DNA from: Nitrospirota bacterium
GTDB lineage: Bacteria > Nitrospirota > Thermodesulfovibrionia > Thermodesulfovibrionales > Magnetobacteriaceae
NCBI GenBank assembly: GCA_015232165.1
Contig: JADGAE010000013.1
Location: 1 to 17,337 of the forward strand
Length of the DNA stretch: 17,337 nt
Reading direction: 5' to 3'
Shown here one piece after another: positions 6,998-16,071 of the stretch (within the stretch, counting starts at the first letter, position 1; each line of letters starts with the position of its first letter). The notes below the pieces were generated by a model. It did not search any database. It was given only the letters and a program-made list of their open reading frames with translations, and was not told the origin of the DNA. The translations under genes and the position numbers were made by a program.

Positions 6998-7605
6998 TGC
7001 CTGTTAGTCTTGAGTCTGTAAACAAGCTACATCCGGGCGTGCGGGTACTTATAGCCCTGATACCGTTTTTTATCATAGCGCTGGTTTTTTACCTGGCGTT
7101 TTATAAACCAAAGTATGCCCAAATAAAGAAGCTAAAGGCAGAGATAAAGAAATTGGACGGCGAGATAGCAGACGCGCAAGAAATGGTAAAAAAACTCCCC
7201 TTGCTAAAAGAACAACTGGCCAAGGCGGAAAAAGAATATGAGCTGATAAAGCGGCAACTTCCAGAGGAGAGTGAAATATCAAGTCTGTTAAAGACGGTGT
7301 CGGACCAGGGCAGGTATTCGGGCCTCAAGATAAACCTGTGGGAGCCAAAACCCAAGTCTAATCACTCCAGCAACATAGTCTACGTGATCCCCGTGAACGT
7401 TTCGATGAACGGTTCTTACCACGAATTGGGCAACTTCCTGAGTCGGCTGACCGCACTTGACAGGATAGTGAACATATCACAGATAAAGCTGGACAGTCCA
7501 ACTTTTAGAGCAGAGGATGTTAGTTTGAAGATACAGCTTGTTGCCAATACCTTTTCGGCTATACCCGAGCCTGAGGCTAAAGGCACTCCGGGGACGGTAA
7601 AATAG
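6997..7605 (+). CDS. pilO: Type IV pilus inner-membrane protein PilO
   Basis: PilO forms a heterodimer with PilN and contacts PilP, building the alignment complex between the motor and the secretin. The 202 residues contain a transmembrane helix at about 15-36, a lysine- and glutamate-rich coiled coil from about 38 to 92, then the periplasmic core. The conserved SLLKTVSDQGRYSGL segment and NGSYHELGNFLSRLTALDR are typical of PilO. The ATG overlaps the pilN stop as TGATG. The short C-terminal tail is rich in Pro and Glu. The gene ends in TAG at 7603-7605, which is part of the AGGAG ahead of pilP. Confidence 0.96.
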   Translation: MPVSLESVNKLHPGVRVLIALIPFFIIALVFYLAFYKPKYAQIKKLKAEIKKLDGEIADAQEMVKKLPLLKEQLAKAEKEYELIKRQLPEESEISSLLKTVSDQGRYSGLKINLWEPKPKSNHSSNIVYVIPVNVSMNGSYHELGNFLSRLTALDRIVNISQIKLDSPTFRAEDVSLKIQLVANTFSAIPEPEAKGTPGTVK

Positions 7606-7648
7606 GAGAGCGATGAGAGTGGCTTGTGGTGGAAGGAAAATAGATGCT

Positions 7649-8191
7649 ATGCCAAAAAAATTGTGTTTGATAAGTATCATAATATTAATGTGTGCAGGCT
7701 TAACCGTCGTAGAGGCTGCCGGAGGTGTGACTGCAGGTAAAGATGCCGTTGCACAGGATAAATCCCAACCTGTTCCGGATAAATCTATGGATAAGCCCAT
7801 CGTTATCATTCCATATGAGTATAAGCCCGAGGGTAGACGCGACCCGTTTATGTCCATACTGGAGCTTAATAAAAAGAAACGGCAAAAAGAAAAAGGGCCA
7901 AGAGATACCCGTATACTCTCACCGCTGGAGACCAATAATCTGACGAATGTAAAACTAATCGGTATCGTCATTGACCAGAGAGACAGGTATGCCTCGGTTG
8001 TTATGCCTGACGGTAGGGCGTTTGCTATAAAAAAGGGGACCTTTATTGGAATGAATGGCGGCAAGGTCGTGGAGATCAGACCGGACAGGATTATAATAGA
8101 AGAAATGATGGTAGATGACTTGGGCAAAAATATCGTTAAAAGGACTTCCATGTGTTTGAGTCAAGAGGAGGCAAGCGGATGCGACTTGTAA
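7649..8191 (+). CDS. pilP: Type IV pilus assembly protein PilP
   Basis: PilP is a periplasmic protein that connects PilN/PilO to the N0 domain of the PilQ secretin. The family mark GRRDPF is at residues 62-67. The C-terminal beta domain (about 90-165) follows, with LIGIVIDQRDRYASVV and the usual KKGTFIGMNGGKVVEI pattern. Start choice is open. ATG 7649 gives a clean signal peptide (MPKKLCLISIIILMC...) with AAGGA at 7633-7637, 11 nt upstream. ATG 7613 has AGGAG at 7604-7608 but only 4 nt spacing and would add 12 unusual residues. Many PilP proteins are lipoproteins; here the Cys in ILMC is preceded by Met, not a small residue, so signal peptidase I cleavage after VEA/EAA is more likely. The last 13 nt overlap the next gene. 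Confidence 0.92.
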   Translation: MPKKLCLISIIILMCAGLTVVEAAGGVTAGKDAVAQDKSQPVPDKSMDKPIVIIPYEYKPEGRRDPFMSILELNKKKRQKEKGPRDTRILSPLETNNLTNVKLIGIVIDQRDRYASVVMPDGRAFAIKKGTFIGMNGGKVVEIRPDRIIIEEMMVDDLGKNIVKRTSMCLSQEEASGCDL

Positions 8192-9681
8192 GTGTTTTTA
8201 AGAAGATGGTGGTGGTTTCTATTTCTGTTGTTTTGCTCTATGGTTGTGCCTCCGGTAAGAGTGAGGTTAGGAGCAAGGAAGAAAGGCAGACAGGATACGC
8301 AACCGGACAAGAGACCCGACAAGAAGCCGTACAAAACACCCTGCAGCCCTCCGGTAATGTCTTAAGAGAGGTCGGCATCGAGGGGGATAGGCTCAAACTT
8401 ATAGCAACAGACGTATTGCCGTATAATATAATAAATACCACCGAACCGTTGAAAAAAATAGTTGAACTAAAGGGTGTGGAAGCAGGTAATTATAAAGACA
8501 GACTTATTGTAGGCAGAGAAGACATAGTGGACGTGTCCGTAAGGGAAGACGGAGGCGATGCCGTAACCACCGTGTTAGAGATAAGGTTGGGCTCTCCATT
8601 GGAGGTTTCCGATGTGGTTTCACAAAACACCTTATTGCTTGTATTTAAAGCCGGAGAGGAAATATCCAAAAAAAACGGTTTGGCGACAAACGGCGCAATC
8701 AAAGAGAAGACCATTGTAAAGTCGTCAAATGGAACGTCAAAAGAGGCCAGGTTTATAACAGGTGTAAGCTTTAAAAAGGAATCGGCCACGCACTCCAGGG
8801 TCGAGGTATCCGGGGATGGTCCGATAGCGCCGGATGTGTTTACGCTCGATGGCAGGATCGTGGTAGATATCCCAAAGGTGAGGCTGGCAACGGTTAAAAA
8901 ACAACACGTGAAGAGGCCCCTTGGCGGCATTCGGTGGGTTGAACATAAGGACAAGGTGCGGATAGTGTTGGATGTGGCAGAGAAGGTTAACTACGAAGTG
9001 GTCACGGGGGGCAATGTGGTGGACATCGTACTGACGACACCAAACGCCGACTCGAAGGTGTCTAAGAATATGGTAACCGTGTTGCCTGCTAAAAATAAAG
9101 GCGGTAAAGGCCCCACAGACGATGTGATGGTCGATGTACAGGCCAGGATAGACCGCATGAAAGAAGACACGAATAAGCCCTCCGCCGAGAAAGGTCATAA
9201 GCACGATGCCGGGTTCTCAAGAAAGGGTCTGGTGACCCTGGACTTTAACAACGCAGACATTGTACCGATCATGCGTCTGATATCGGATGTCAGCGGATAC
9301 AATATCGTTGTAGACCCCGCAGTTAAGGGCAAGATCACGTTGAAACTAAAAGACGTACCGTGGGACAAGGCCCTGGAATTGATCCTTGATACCCACCGCC
9401 TTGATAAAGAAGTTGACGGCAATATATTGAAAATAAAGCCAAAAGAAACGGTCACCGGGGCTGCCAGGTGTAGCTCACAGCCGGTGGTGATAAAGGACCT
9501 GACGATAACCTTCTCAAATATTGGAGGAGCCGGTAGGTCTTTAAAGAGGGAAAACGTCGAGTCAGGCACCGGGAATATATGTCTCGATCTGAACATCAAT
9601 CTCGATAGTGACACGGGAGGCAGCACTACCAATGATATGGGTGAAAAGGGTGATAGATCAAAAAAAGGTAACAAACACTAG
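8179..9681 (+). CDS. AMIN-AMIN-STN lipoprotein, PilQ N-terminal-half paralogue without secretin domain
   Basis: This 500-residue protein looks like the periplasmic half of PilQ alone. It has a lipoprotein signal with Cys23 (LYGC), an AMIN domain at about 70-160, a second at about 190-287, a linker, and an STN/secretin-N0 domain at about 350-424 (VVDPAVKGKITLKLKDVPWDKAL). The last 75 residues are polar and unlike a secretin. In PilQ the AMIN domains bind peptidoglycan and N0 contacts PilP. Parallel motifs with the downstream PilQ support a tandem paralogue: AGNYKDRLIVGRED against PGVYRDRIVPGKEG, and NIVVDPAVKGKITLKLKD against DIVVDPDVSGKVTMQVKD. ATG 8179 is chosen over ATG 8152 because GAGGAGG at 8165-8171 lies 7 nt before it. 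It overlaps pilP by 13 nt and precedes pilQ closely, so it belongs to the pil operon. The ORF ends cleanly, and only 48 nt separate it from pilQ, so it is not a frameshifted secretin. The function is inferred. Confidence 0.85.
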   Translation: MRLVSVFKKMVVVSISVVLLYGCASGKSEVRSKEERQTGYATGQETRQEAVQNTLQPSGNVLREVGIEGDRLKLIATDVLPYNIINTTEPLKKIVELKGVEAGNYKDRLIVGREDIVDVSVREDGGDAVTTVLEIRLGSPLEVSDVVSQNTLLLVFKAGEEISKKNGLATNGAIKEKTIVKSSNGTSKEARFITGVSFKKESATHSRVEVSGDGPIAPDVFTLDGRIVVDIPKVRLATVKKQHVKRPLGGIRWVEHKDKVRIVLDVAEKVNYEVVTGGNVVDIVLTTPNADSKVSKNMVTVLPAKNKGGKGPTDDVMVDVQARIDRMKEDTNKPSAEKGHKHDAGFSRKGLVTLDFNNADIVPIMRLISDVSGYNIVVDPAVKGKITLKLKDVPWDKALELILDTHRLDKEVDGNILKIKPKETVTGAARCSSQPVVIKDLTITFSNIGGAGRSLKRENVESGTGNICLDLNINLDSDTGGSTTNDMGEKGDRSKKGNKH

Positions 9682-9729
9682 TATAGGTAATGATTCTATT
9701 TTTAATCTATGGAGATGTCAGGGAGGCCA

Positions 9730-12429
9730 ATGAAAATGTTTAAGGGCAAGGGCTTAATATTATCGGTAGGTTTGATTGTTATAATGACAGCTTATGGGTG
9801 CAGCTCAACCGGAGGAGTCAATGGAGGGGTTAAGCCTGATTTGCAGGAGAGGGACGGCAGTGCCCAAGCGGACGTTAAAGGGCCTAATTTTTTAAAATCA
9901 ATAGATGTCGAAGACTATGTCGTCAGGCTTGAAGCGGAGAAGGCCTTTGAGTATTCGATGTCCCCACCGTCGGACCCGTTTAAGATAACGGCAATTTTAA
10001 AGGCCGTAGAGCCTGGTGTTTATAGAGATAGGATAGTCCCGGGCAAGGAAGGCATTGGCGAGGTGGTATTGCAGCCCTCAGGGGGGGACGGTACATTAAA
10101 CGTGGAGATTACCCTTACATCACCGCTTGAGATTACGCATAAACAGACGGGTAACGTCTTGACCATCGGTATACGCAAGGAGTCGGAGGGTCTTAAAAAC
10201 ACGGATGTCGGTGGTACAACAAATGCCGGCAAGGACTGGGTGGCAATTAAACCGGAGGAAGGGCCGGTGGTAAAATCAAACGGCAGTCATGAGGGGCAGC
10301 CGACAGATAAGGCAATGGAGAGGCATCCGGTGCCGGTTGAGGACAGCCCCGTTCATGAGGCCAGGAGCATTACCGGTGTGAACTTTAAGCGAGAGAGGGA
10401 TGCCGTAACCGTGATAATCCAGGGTGATGGCGCCCTGAAGCCGCTGATATCCAGTCTTGCCGACGTCAGCGTCTCGGACAAGATAGCAATAGACATCCAC
10501 AATGTAAAGATAGCCACGCAGTTGCCCAAAGAAGTAGCGCTGCCTTTAAAGGCGTTAAGGTGGGAGGAGGGCAAGCAGGGTGTACGCATCGTATTAGAGC
10601 TTCATAAGGAGACCCCCTATGAGGTACTCACCGTCAATGACACTATTATCGTCTCTCTGACGACGTTTGACCGGATTGATGCGGCAGTAAAACGAGCCGT
10701 AAAGAGTGGCGATTTGGCCTTGGATGTCGTAAAGCCGGATGTTGCAGGCAAAAAGAAAGACTCTGTATTTGCGGCGGATGTGCCCGCTGTTAAAACGGAG
10801 CCGCCTGCTACAAAAATGCCTCATGGGACGGAGGCCGTGCGCAAAGGGGATGTAGTGTCTTCATGGGCCTTGGATATAGCAAGGGGTGAAAACAAGGGTA
10901 AAGGTGGGGATAGTCAGGAAATTACTATGTGTGGCAAGATACTTGAGTGTGGTACACAAAATAAAATAAGACTGAATATTCAGGATGCCCCTGTGACGGC
11001 ATTGCTTAAACTCCTGGCGGAGGAGAGTGGTTGCGATATTGTTGTAGACCCCGATGTCAGTGGTAAGGTAACTATGCAGGTCAAGGATGCGCCCTGGTAT
11101 CAAGTGGTGGGGCTCATCCAAAAAATACTTAAACTCGGATGTGATGTCACCGGCAACATCATCCGTATAGCCAACCACAAGACACTGGAAGAGGCCAGGA
11201 AGGTAGAGATTGATGCTAAAAAACGAGAGGATGAGGAAAAGATTAGAAAAGAAGTGTTTAAGGAGCAGGAGGAGGAAGCGTTTCAAAAAAGGGCCAAGTT
11301 GAAACGTCTGGATTGCCATTTGAAGTATATTCCTGCGGAGGATTTAAACAAGTTAATACAGACACAAGTCGCTCAATCGCGTGAAGTATACGGTAGAGCG
11401 AGTGTAGGCTCCACGGGTACCAGGATGGGTGATGCCGGGCTTTCAGGTGGTGATCTTTCCATAGCAAGCCGCACGGAAAGGAGAAGTATGGGCAATATTG
11501 GCTCGTTTGCCGCTTTAATATCGGACAGAGGCTTAACCTATATGAACGATGCGGAGAATATATTCACAATTATCGATCTTGAGAAGTATTTAATTAAGGC
11601 GGAGAATTTTATTCGTGCAATTGATGTACCTAAAAAGCAGATATTGATAGAGACCAAGATAATAGAAGTCAACAATAACATGTCGGATTCGTTGGGAATA
11701 AACTGGGGGTTTTTCTCAAGATCGTTTGACAAAACCGGTGCGATAGGAGCAGGCAAGGGATCAGGCGTTAGCGGTGAAACCTTCCTGGCAGATATGCCCT
11801 CAACTGTTTCCAATCTGGGCAGCGGTATAGCGCTCGGTTTCATAAATGCGCAGAGGACACTTGGCCTGGACCTAAAGCTACAGGCAATGGAAACCTCAAA
11901 TAACGGTAAAATTATTACAAGTCCGCGCCTGCTTACAATGAATAACGAGGAGGCAAGTATCTCACAAGGATTGGACGTGCCATATCCTATAATGAACCCG
12001 CAAGGGGTGGTGTCTGCGGCGTTTAAGTCCGTATCCGTTGACATCAAAATTAAACCAAAGATAACGCCTGGTAACTTGCTCAACCTTGATGTGGAGATTA
12101 AAAAAGAGGATCTGGTTGGTTATAGCAAGATAGGCGGCAGCGATGCACCCAATACAACCAAGTTGAATGAAAAGACAAAGGTCATTGTAAAAGATGGTGA
12201 GACCTTGGTGTTGGGCGGAATATTTAAGCAAAATGCAACCATATCAGAGGAGGGAACGGCAGGGTTAAAGGAAATACCGGTTTTGGGTTGGCTTTTTAAG
12301 TCAGTCTCAAAGGAGAATAAAGAATCCGAATATCTGATATTCATAACGCCCAGGATTGTTGAGAGAGCAAGCGTCAAAGAGCCTACGGATTGTAAGATTT
12401 CCGAATTACCTAAAGGGTCGGAAGAATAG
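9730..12429 (+). CDS. pilQ: Type IV pilus secretin PilQ
   Basis: PilQ forms the outer-membrane channel through which the pilus fibre passes. From ATG 9730 it is 899 residues: lipoprotein-type signal with Cys24 (AYGC), AMIN domains at about 61-149 and 209-313, a linker, STN/N0 at about 410-484, a highly charged helical segment (485-525), N1 (about 525-637) with a Gly/Ser-rich insert, and the secretin barrel (about 638-885). The barrel shows PRLLTMNNEEASISQG, the DGETLVLGGIF pattern and the closing VPVLGWLF-like PVLGWLFKS with LIFITPRIV. In N1 the usual RTN is AEN. GGGAGG at 9721-9726 fits ATG 9736 (9 nt) or 9730 (3 nt); ATG 9709 has no such site. A Cys-anchored PilQ would be less usual than a plain exported one. 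It closes the pil operon, with no terminator visible after it. Confidence 0.96.
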   Translation: MKMFKGKGLILSVGLIVIMTAYGCSSTGGVNGGVKPDLQERDGSAQADVKGPNFLKSIDVEDYVVRLEAEKAFEYSMSPPSDPFKITAILKAVEPGVYRDRIVPGKEGIGEVVLQPSGGDGTLNVEITLTSPLEITHKQTGNVLTIGIRKESEGLKNTDVGGTTNAGKDWVAIKPEEGPVVKSNGSHEGQPTDKAMERHPVPVEDSPVHEARSITGVNFKRERDAVTVIIQGDGALKPLISSLADVSVSDKIAIDIHNVKIATQLPKEVALPLKALRWEEGKQGVRIVLELHKETPYEVLTVNDTIIVSLTTFDRIDAAVKRAVKSGDLALDVVKPDVAGKKKDSVFAADVPAVKTEPPATKMPHGTEAVRKGDVVSSWALDIARGENKGKGGDSQEITMCGKILECGTQNKIRLNIQDAPVTALLKLLAEESGCDIVVDPDVSGKVTMQVKDAPWYQVVGLIQKILKLGCDVTGNIIRIANHKTLEEARKVEIDAKKREDEEKIRKEVFKEQEEEAFQKRAKLKRLDCHLKYIPAEDLNKLIQTQVAQSREVYGRASVGSTGTRMGDAGLSGGDLSIASRTERRSMGNIGSFAALISDRGLTYMNDAENIFTIIDLEKYLIKAENFIRAIDVPKKQILIETKIIEVNNNMSDSLGINWGFFSRSFDKTGAIGAGKGSGVSGETFLADMPSTVSNLGSGIALGFINAQRTLGLDLKLQAMETSNNGKIITSPRLLTMNNEEASISQGLDVPYPIMNPQGVVSAAFKSVSVDIKIKPKITPGNLLNLDVEIKKEDLVGYSKIGGSDAPNTTKLNEKTKVIVKDGETLVLGGIFKQNATISEEGTAGLKEIPVLGWLFKSVSKENKESEYLIFITPRIVERASVKEPTDCKISELPKGSEE

Positions 12430-12474
12430 ATAAAAAAAGAAGGTTGTTTTAAGATTGCATAAGAAGGAGAAGAG

Positions 12475-13089
12475 ATGCGAAGAAGAAGGATTTTAACACT
12501 GTTTTTAGTCTTGGGTATGGTGTTTGTTTACAGTTGTGGAGGCGGCAGTGGATCAGGCAGCCCCGGAAGCAGTAATCCGGGTGGCATCGGCGGATATTTA
12601 ACCATAACTACAATAACCCACTCATCCCCGGCAAAAACCCAGGGAGATATGTGGCAGATTGATCTGGTGCAGGGTATGTGCGAAGGCGGTAAAGCAGAAA
12701 AATGGGGCGACGATACCAGCGATGTAACGATTGCGTTGAACTCGTATGACAAAAAAGTCCCTGCCAACACCGTGTTCATACAACGCTATACCATCGAATA
12801 TACCCAACAGGTATACGAACTTGACCTGCCGCCAATCAAGATGTTCGATCTAACAACTACCGTTACGGTGCAACCTGAGACTACGTCAGTCGTAAGTCTT
12901 GTTGTTATGGATGCAGGTACAAAACAGGAGTACATGAAAGAGCTAAACAGCGGTAAATATAACCCCAGCAGACTGGCGCCATATCTGTATGATATGAAGA
13001 TAACCCTCTATGGTGTTGACACACTGGGTAATACGTTTAATGTGCCGATTCACAGGACGGTATTATTAGACAATTACGATAACTGTTAA
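12475..13089 (+). CDS. Predicted lipoprotein of unknown function
   Basis: I do not recognise the family. The 204 residues begin with MRRRR, a hydrophobic segment and a lipobox ending in Cys21 (YSC), followed by a Gly/Ser/Pro-rich linker (about 22-40), as in surface lipoproteins. The rest is beta-strand-rich with no known catalytic motif: alternating TVTV and SVVSLVV strands and a KITLYGVDTLGN segment that reads like an Ig-type sandwich. Apart from Cys21 there are Cys69 and the very last residue Cys204, which could form a disulfide. The start has AAGGAG at 12464-12469, 5 nt upstream. It lies 45 nt after pilQ and 17 nt before the large Ig-like lipoprotein, so it may be co-transcribed with both and act with the latter. 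Confidence 0.85.
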   Translation: MRRRRILTLFLVLGMVFVYSCGGGSGSGSPGSSNPGGIGGYLTITTITHSSPAKTQGDMWQIDLVQGMCEGGKAEKWGDDTSDVTIALNSYDKKVPANTVFIQRYTIEYTQQVYELDLPPIKMFDLTTTVTVQPETTSVVSLVVMDAGTKQEYMKELNSGKYNPSRLAPYLYDMKITLYGVDTLGNTFNVPIHRTVLLDNYDNC

Positions 13090-13106
13090 ATTAAGGAGTA
13101 TATATC

Positions 13107-16049
13107 ATGAATACACGTAATCGAAATATAAGACATTATTATCCCTATTTTATGCTCTTGTGCCTTTTGCTAATGTCCCTGATCAGTTGCGGTGGCGGCG
13201 GCGGCTCCGCCGGCAGCGACTACACACCACCTCAACCAACAGTGGGCGTACCCCATGACATACTGCTGTCCTCGGACAGGACCGTGGGACAGTCAAACTC
13301 CCCAATCTATATGACCGCCCTGGTGACCGACGCAAACGGCAGACCCGTGAAAAATACGGAAGTAACCTTTACAAAGACGTCAACGGCGGGCAATATAAGC
13401 CCCAGCCTGCTAAACGAATTCGCCTTTAAGGACGTCTCGGTCTATAAGGTGCAAACGGACGTCTATGGCAGGGCAGGCATTAAGGTGAATTCCACCACAA
13501 GCGGCTATGTGACCGTGGAGGCCTACACCGGCGGCGGACTGATGGCACGCAGATCAATGCTGTTTACAAGCTCGGGGACTATCGTAAACCAGTTCACTCC
13601 CATATCGGTTGTCCTGGACATAGACGGTAACAACAACGGCATATATAATGAAAAAGACGACTACAAGGTATGTCAGACAAAGACGGACCAAACCATACGG
13701 GTCAAGGCCACGGTCTATTTCAAGGGAGAAAAGGCCGCAGGTATCGGCTTGTTTGTTTCAACCGACCTGAGTAATTTGGTTGACTTCTACAACAATATCT
13801 ACGGTATATACACCACGGACCCGGCAACTGGTGTAAGAAAGCTGACGGGTTGTGATTATAACGGTAACGGTGTTATAGATGGCACTAACGAATCCATGTG
13901 CTATACAATGCACAGCAATACGTCTGGTGTGACGTCGTACTGGTACAGCGAAGACCGCATCTATACCAACAGCTCCGGAGAGGCCAAGACCGAATTCCGT
14001 ATAAGCTGTCAGACCGTCACACAAGAACGCTTGATCTCGGCCCTGGCCATGACGGACAGCTACAGTTTCCCAGAGTTTAGCCCTACAGCTAGATACTATG
14101 GCACGGGCAGTGCAACCATGTTCATAGAACCTATAGTGGTCTCAAGTGTAACGGTAGCGGCAAACCCCGCGGAGGTCGCTACGGGACAGACGTCCTACAT
14201 CACGGCTACGGTAAACACGACTCTGGGCGATGGTACGGCGCCGGATGGCACGTTTGTCCAGTTCTATGCCGACTGCAAGGACAGTACGGCTACCGCGCTG
14301 TCGTCGTTTAATCCACAAACAGCCCAAATAGTCAACGGAAAGGCTACAACAATCTTCACCGCTCCAACACAAATCCCTACCGGAAATTCCGGACAATGCA
14401 CAATAGAGGCAAGAGTCGGAGCGGTATCCGGTTTTGTTGCCCTCACGGTCAACAGGGCGCTGGAAGTAACCCCGGAGACCCAGACCATCTCGGACCCAAA
14501 GGTCGGCGATACCGCAACGTATGACGTAGTGGGCGGGGCCAAACCCTATAGCGTGCGCAGCGGTAACCCTGCCGTGTCTGTGGCCATAAGCGGCTCTAAG
14601 GTGATTGCCACCGTCGCAAGCCTCCCCAACGATGATTCAACAAATGTCTCTATTACGGTAACTGATGCAAAACACACGGAGGTAACCGTCACCCTCGTAC
14701 TGGCCTCAGACCCCCTATCGATAACACCAACGTTACAAACGCTGGTTTCGCCGGCCGTGGGTACAAGCGTCACATACACGGTGCGGGGCGGACGACGCCC
14801 ATATAAGGTCTCCGTCAGCGACCCCCAACTGGTTAGCACAAGCATATCCGGTTCAACCCTGACCGTCACTACCCTCGTGACCATAACATCGGCAAATGCA
14901 AAAACCGTACAGGTGACCGTATTGGATGACAAGGGAAAGATTGCCTCCGCGTCATTAACCCTTCAGATATCCTCAAGCGGCATGACGATTACACCGCCAA
15001 CCCGGACACTGACAACCCCACCCGTGGGTACTACAGTCACCTATACAGTCTCTGGTGGTGCCGCCCCTTACAGTGTTACCGTGGACAAGCCGCAAATGGT
15101 AAGCGCTACAATAAGCGGCAGTACGATAAGTGTGACGACCCTTGTGCCAATTACGGCATCCAACGCCACTAGTGTAACCATATATGCTACGGACTCCTCA
15201 AGTGTGTCGGCAACGGCAACGCTGAACCTAAGCGCTACAACAGGGGCTTTAAGAATAGACCCTGCCACTCAGACCCTCACAAGTCCACCCGTAGGCTCTC
15301 AAGCCACTTATACAATCATCGGAGGTACGAGACCTTACAGAACCAGCGTGAATCTCCCACAAACGGTAAGCACCTCAACAAATGGTGATACCCTGACGGT
15401 GACAACCCTTGTCGCAATTACATCAGCAACTACCGTGACTATTAACGTCACCGACGCCAACGGTCTCACCGGTGTGGCAACGTTGAATCTAAGCCCGGCA
15501 CCGGCTAACTCCCTGACGATAACACCTGCAACCAGAATACTAACGACGCCTGTCAAGGGTACTATTGCCACATATACGGTCTCAGGTGGTAAGACACCCT
15601 ATTCGGTGACCACCAACTCCCCTCAACTGGCCAGTGCATCGGTGACAGGCTCGACCGTGACCCTTACCCTCTTGAAAGACCTCACCTCGGGGAGCATTAC
15701 CTTTTACGTCACGGATGTCAATGGCTTGACGGGTTCCGGAACCCTAACCATTGCCGCAGGGACTTTCTCAATATACCCTGAGACTATCACCCTGCTCGCC
15801 CCCAATGCAGGTGATACGGCTAATTTTGATATATTTGGCGGTACCCCTCCGTTTAAGATATACATCGACCGACCCGACCTGTTGACCGCAAAAACCGGCA
15901 CCTCTTCAAGTGCGTCAAGCTCTATCCCCCTGACGGTTACCGTCAAACAGAAGGTCACTGCAAGCGATAACGGAACAACTGTTAATCTCCAGGTGCTTGA
16001 TGCTACTACCAGTACAAGTAGTTGTGGCGTGAAATTGATCGTATATTGA
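13107..16049 (+). CDS. Large Ig-like repeat surface lipoprotein with calcium-binding-like loops
   Basis: This 980-residue protein is probably a surface adhesin or structural lipoprotein. It has a signal peptide with lipobox LISC (Cys28), then a glycine run. Residues about 45-155 form an invasin/Big_1-like Ig domain (LVTDANGRPVKNTEVTFT). Two EF-hand-like loops follow: DGNNNGIYNEKD from residue 173 and DYNGNGVIDGTN from 250, with Asp/Asn at the binding positions and Gly at position 6. A second Big_1-like domain spans about 350-450. Residues 452-980 are six Ig-like repeats. The start has AAGGAG at 13093-13098, 8 nt from ATG. No catalytic motif and no C-terminal sorting signal are seen; the lipid is the only anchor. 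Adhesion is inferred from architecture, and the link to pili from position. It lies just before the S8 peptidase gene. Confidence 0.88.
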   Translation: MNTRNRNIRHYYPYFMLLCLLLMSLISCGGGGGSAGSDYTPPQPTVGVPHDILLSSDRTVGQSNSPIYMTALVTDANGRPVKNTEVTFTKTSTAGNISPSLLNEFAFKDVSVYKVQTDVYGRAGIKVNSTTSGYVTVEAYTGGGLMARRSMLFTSSGTIVNQFTPISVVLDIDGNNNGIYNEKDDYKVCQTKTDQTIRVKATVYFKGEKAAGIGLFVSTDLSNLVDFYNNIYGIYTTDPATGVRKLTGCDYNGNGVIDGTNESMCYTMHSNTSGVTSYWYSEDRIYTNSSGEAKTEFRISCQTVTQERLISALAMTDSYSFPEFSPTARYYGTGSATMFIEPIVVSSVTVAANPAEVATGQTSYITATVNTTLGDGTAPDGTFVQFYADCKDSTATALSSFNPQTAQIVNGKATTIFTAPTQIPTGNSGQCTIEARVGAVSGFVALTVNRALEVTPETQTISDPKVGDTATYDVVGGAKPYSVRSGNPAVSVAISGSKVIATVASLPNDDSTNVSITVTDAKHTEVTVTLVLASDPLSITPTLQTLVSPAVGTSVTYTVRGGRRPYKVSVSDPQLVSTSISGSTLTVTTLVTITSANAKTVQVTVLDDKGKIASASLTLQISSSGMTITPPTRTLTTPPVGTTVTYTVSGGAAPYSVTVDKPQMVSATISGSTISVTTLVPITASNATSVTIYATDSSSVSATATLNLSATTGALRIDPATQTLTSPPVGSQATYTIIGGTRPYRTSVNLPQTVSTSTNGDTLTVTTLVAITSATTVTINVTDANGLTGVATLNLSPAPANSLTITPATRILTTPVKGTIATYTVSGGKTPYSVTTNSPQLASASVTGSTVTLTLLKDLTSGSITFYVTDVNGLTGSGTLTIAAGTFSIYPETITLLAPNAGDTANFDIFGGTPPFKIYIDRPDLLTAKTGTSSSASSSIPLTVTVKQKVTASDNGTTVNLQVLDATTSTSSCGVKLIVY
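14460..16046 (+). repeat. Six tandem Ig-like repeats of about 82-96 residues
   Basis: The repeats start near 14460, 14706, 14976, 15243, 15507 and 15759. Each opens with ITPxTxTL and VGTxxTYTVSGG, then PYSV, PQxVS, GSTxTVTTLV and a closing VTDxxGxTGxATL strand. Repeats 2-5 are closest to each other; 1 and 6 are divergent. Repeat 6 is the longest and carries a Cys near the protein end (SSCGVKLIVY). At DNA level they have drifted and have no long identical stretches, so the duplication is old and not a recent array. Confidence 0.88.
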
Positions 16050-16071
16050 TAAAGGATATGTGGAGGAAATA

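Noticed and set aside
8179..12429. A single pilQ gene split by a frameshift into two ORFs
   Set aside because: Both ORFs carry their own lipoprotein signal, two AMIN domains and an STN domain, so the arrangement is a tandem duplication and not a split gene.
14460..16046. CRISPR-like or recent tandem DNA repeats
   Set aside because: The periodicity is at protein level only; spacing is 246-288 nt, and nucleotide identity between units is patchy and within one open frame.
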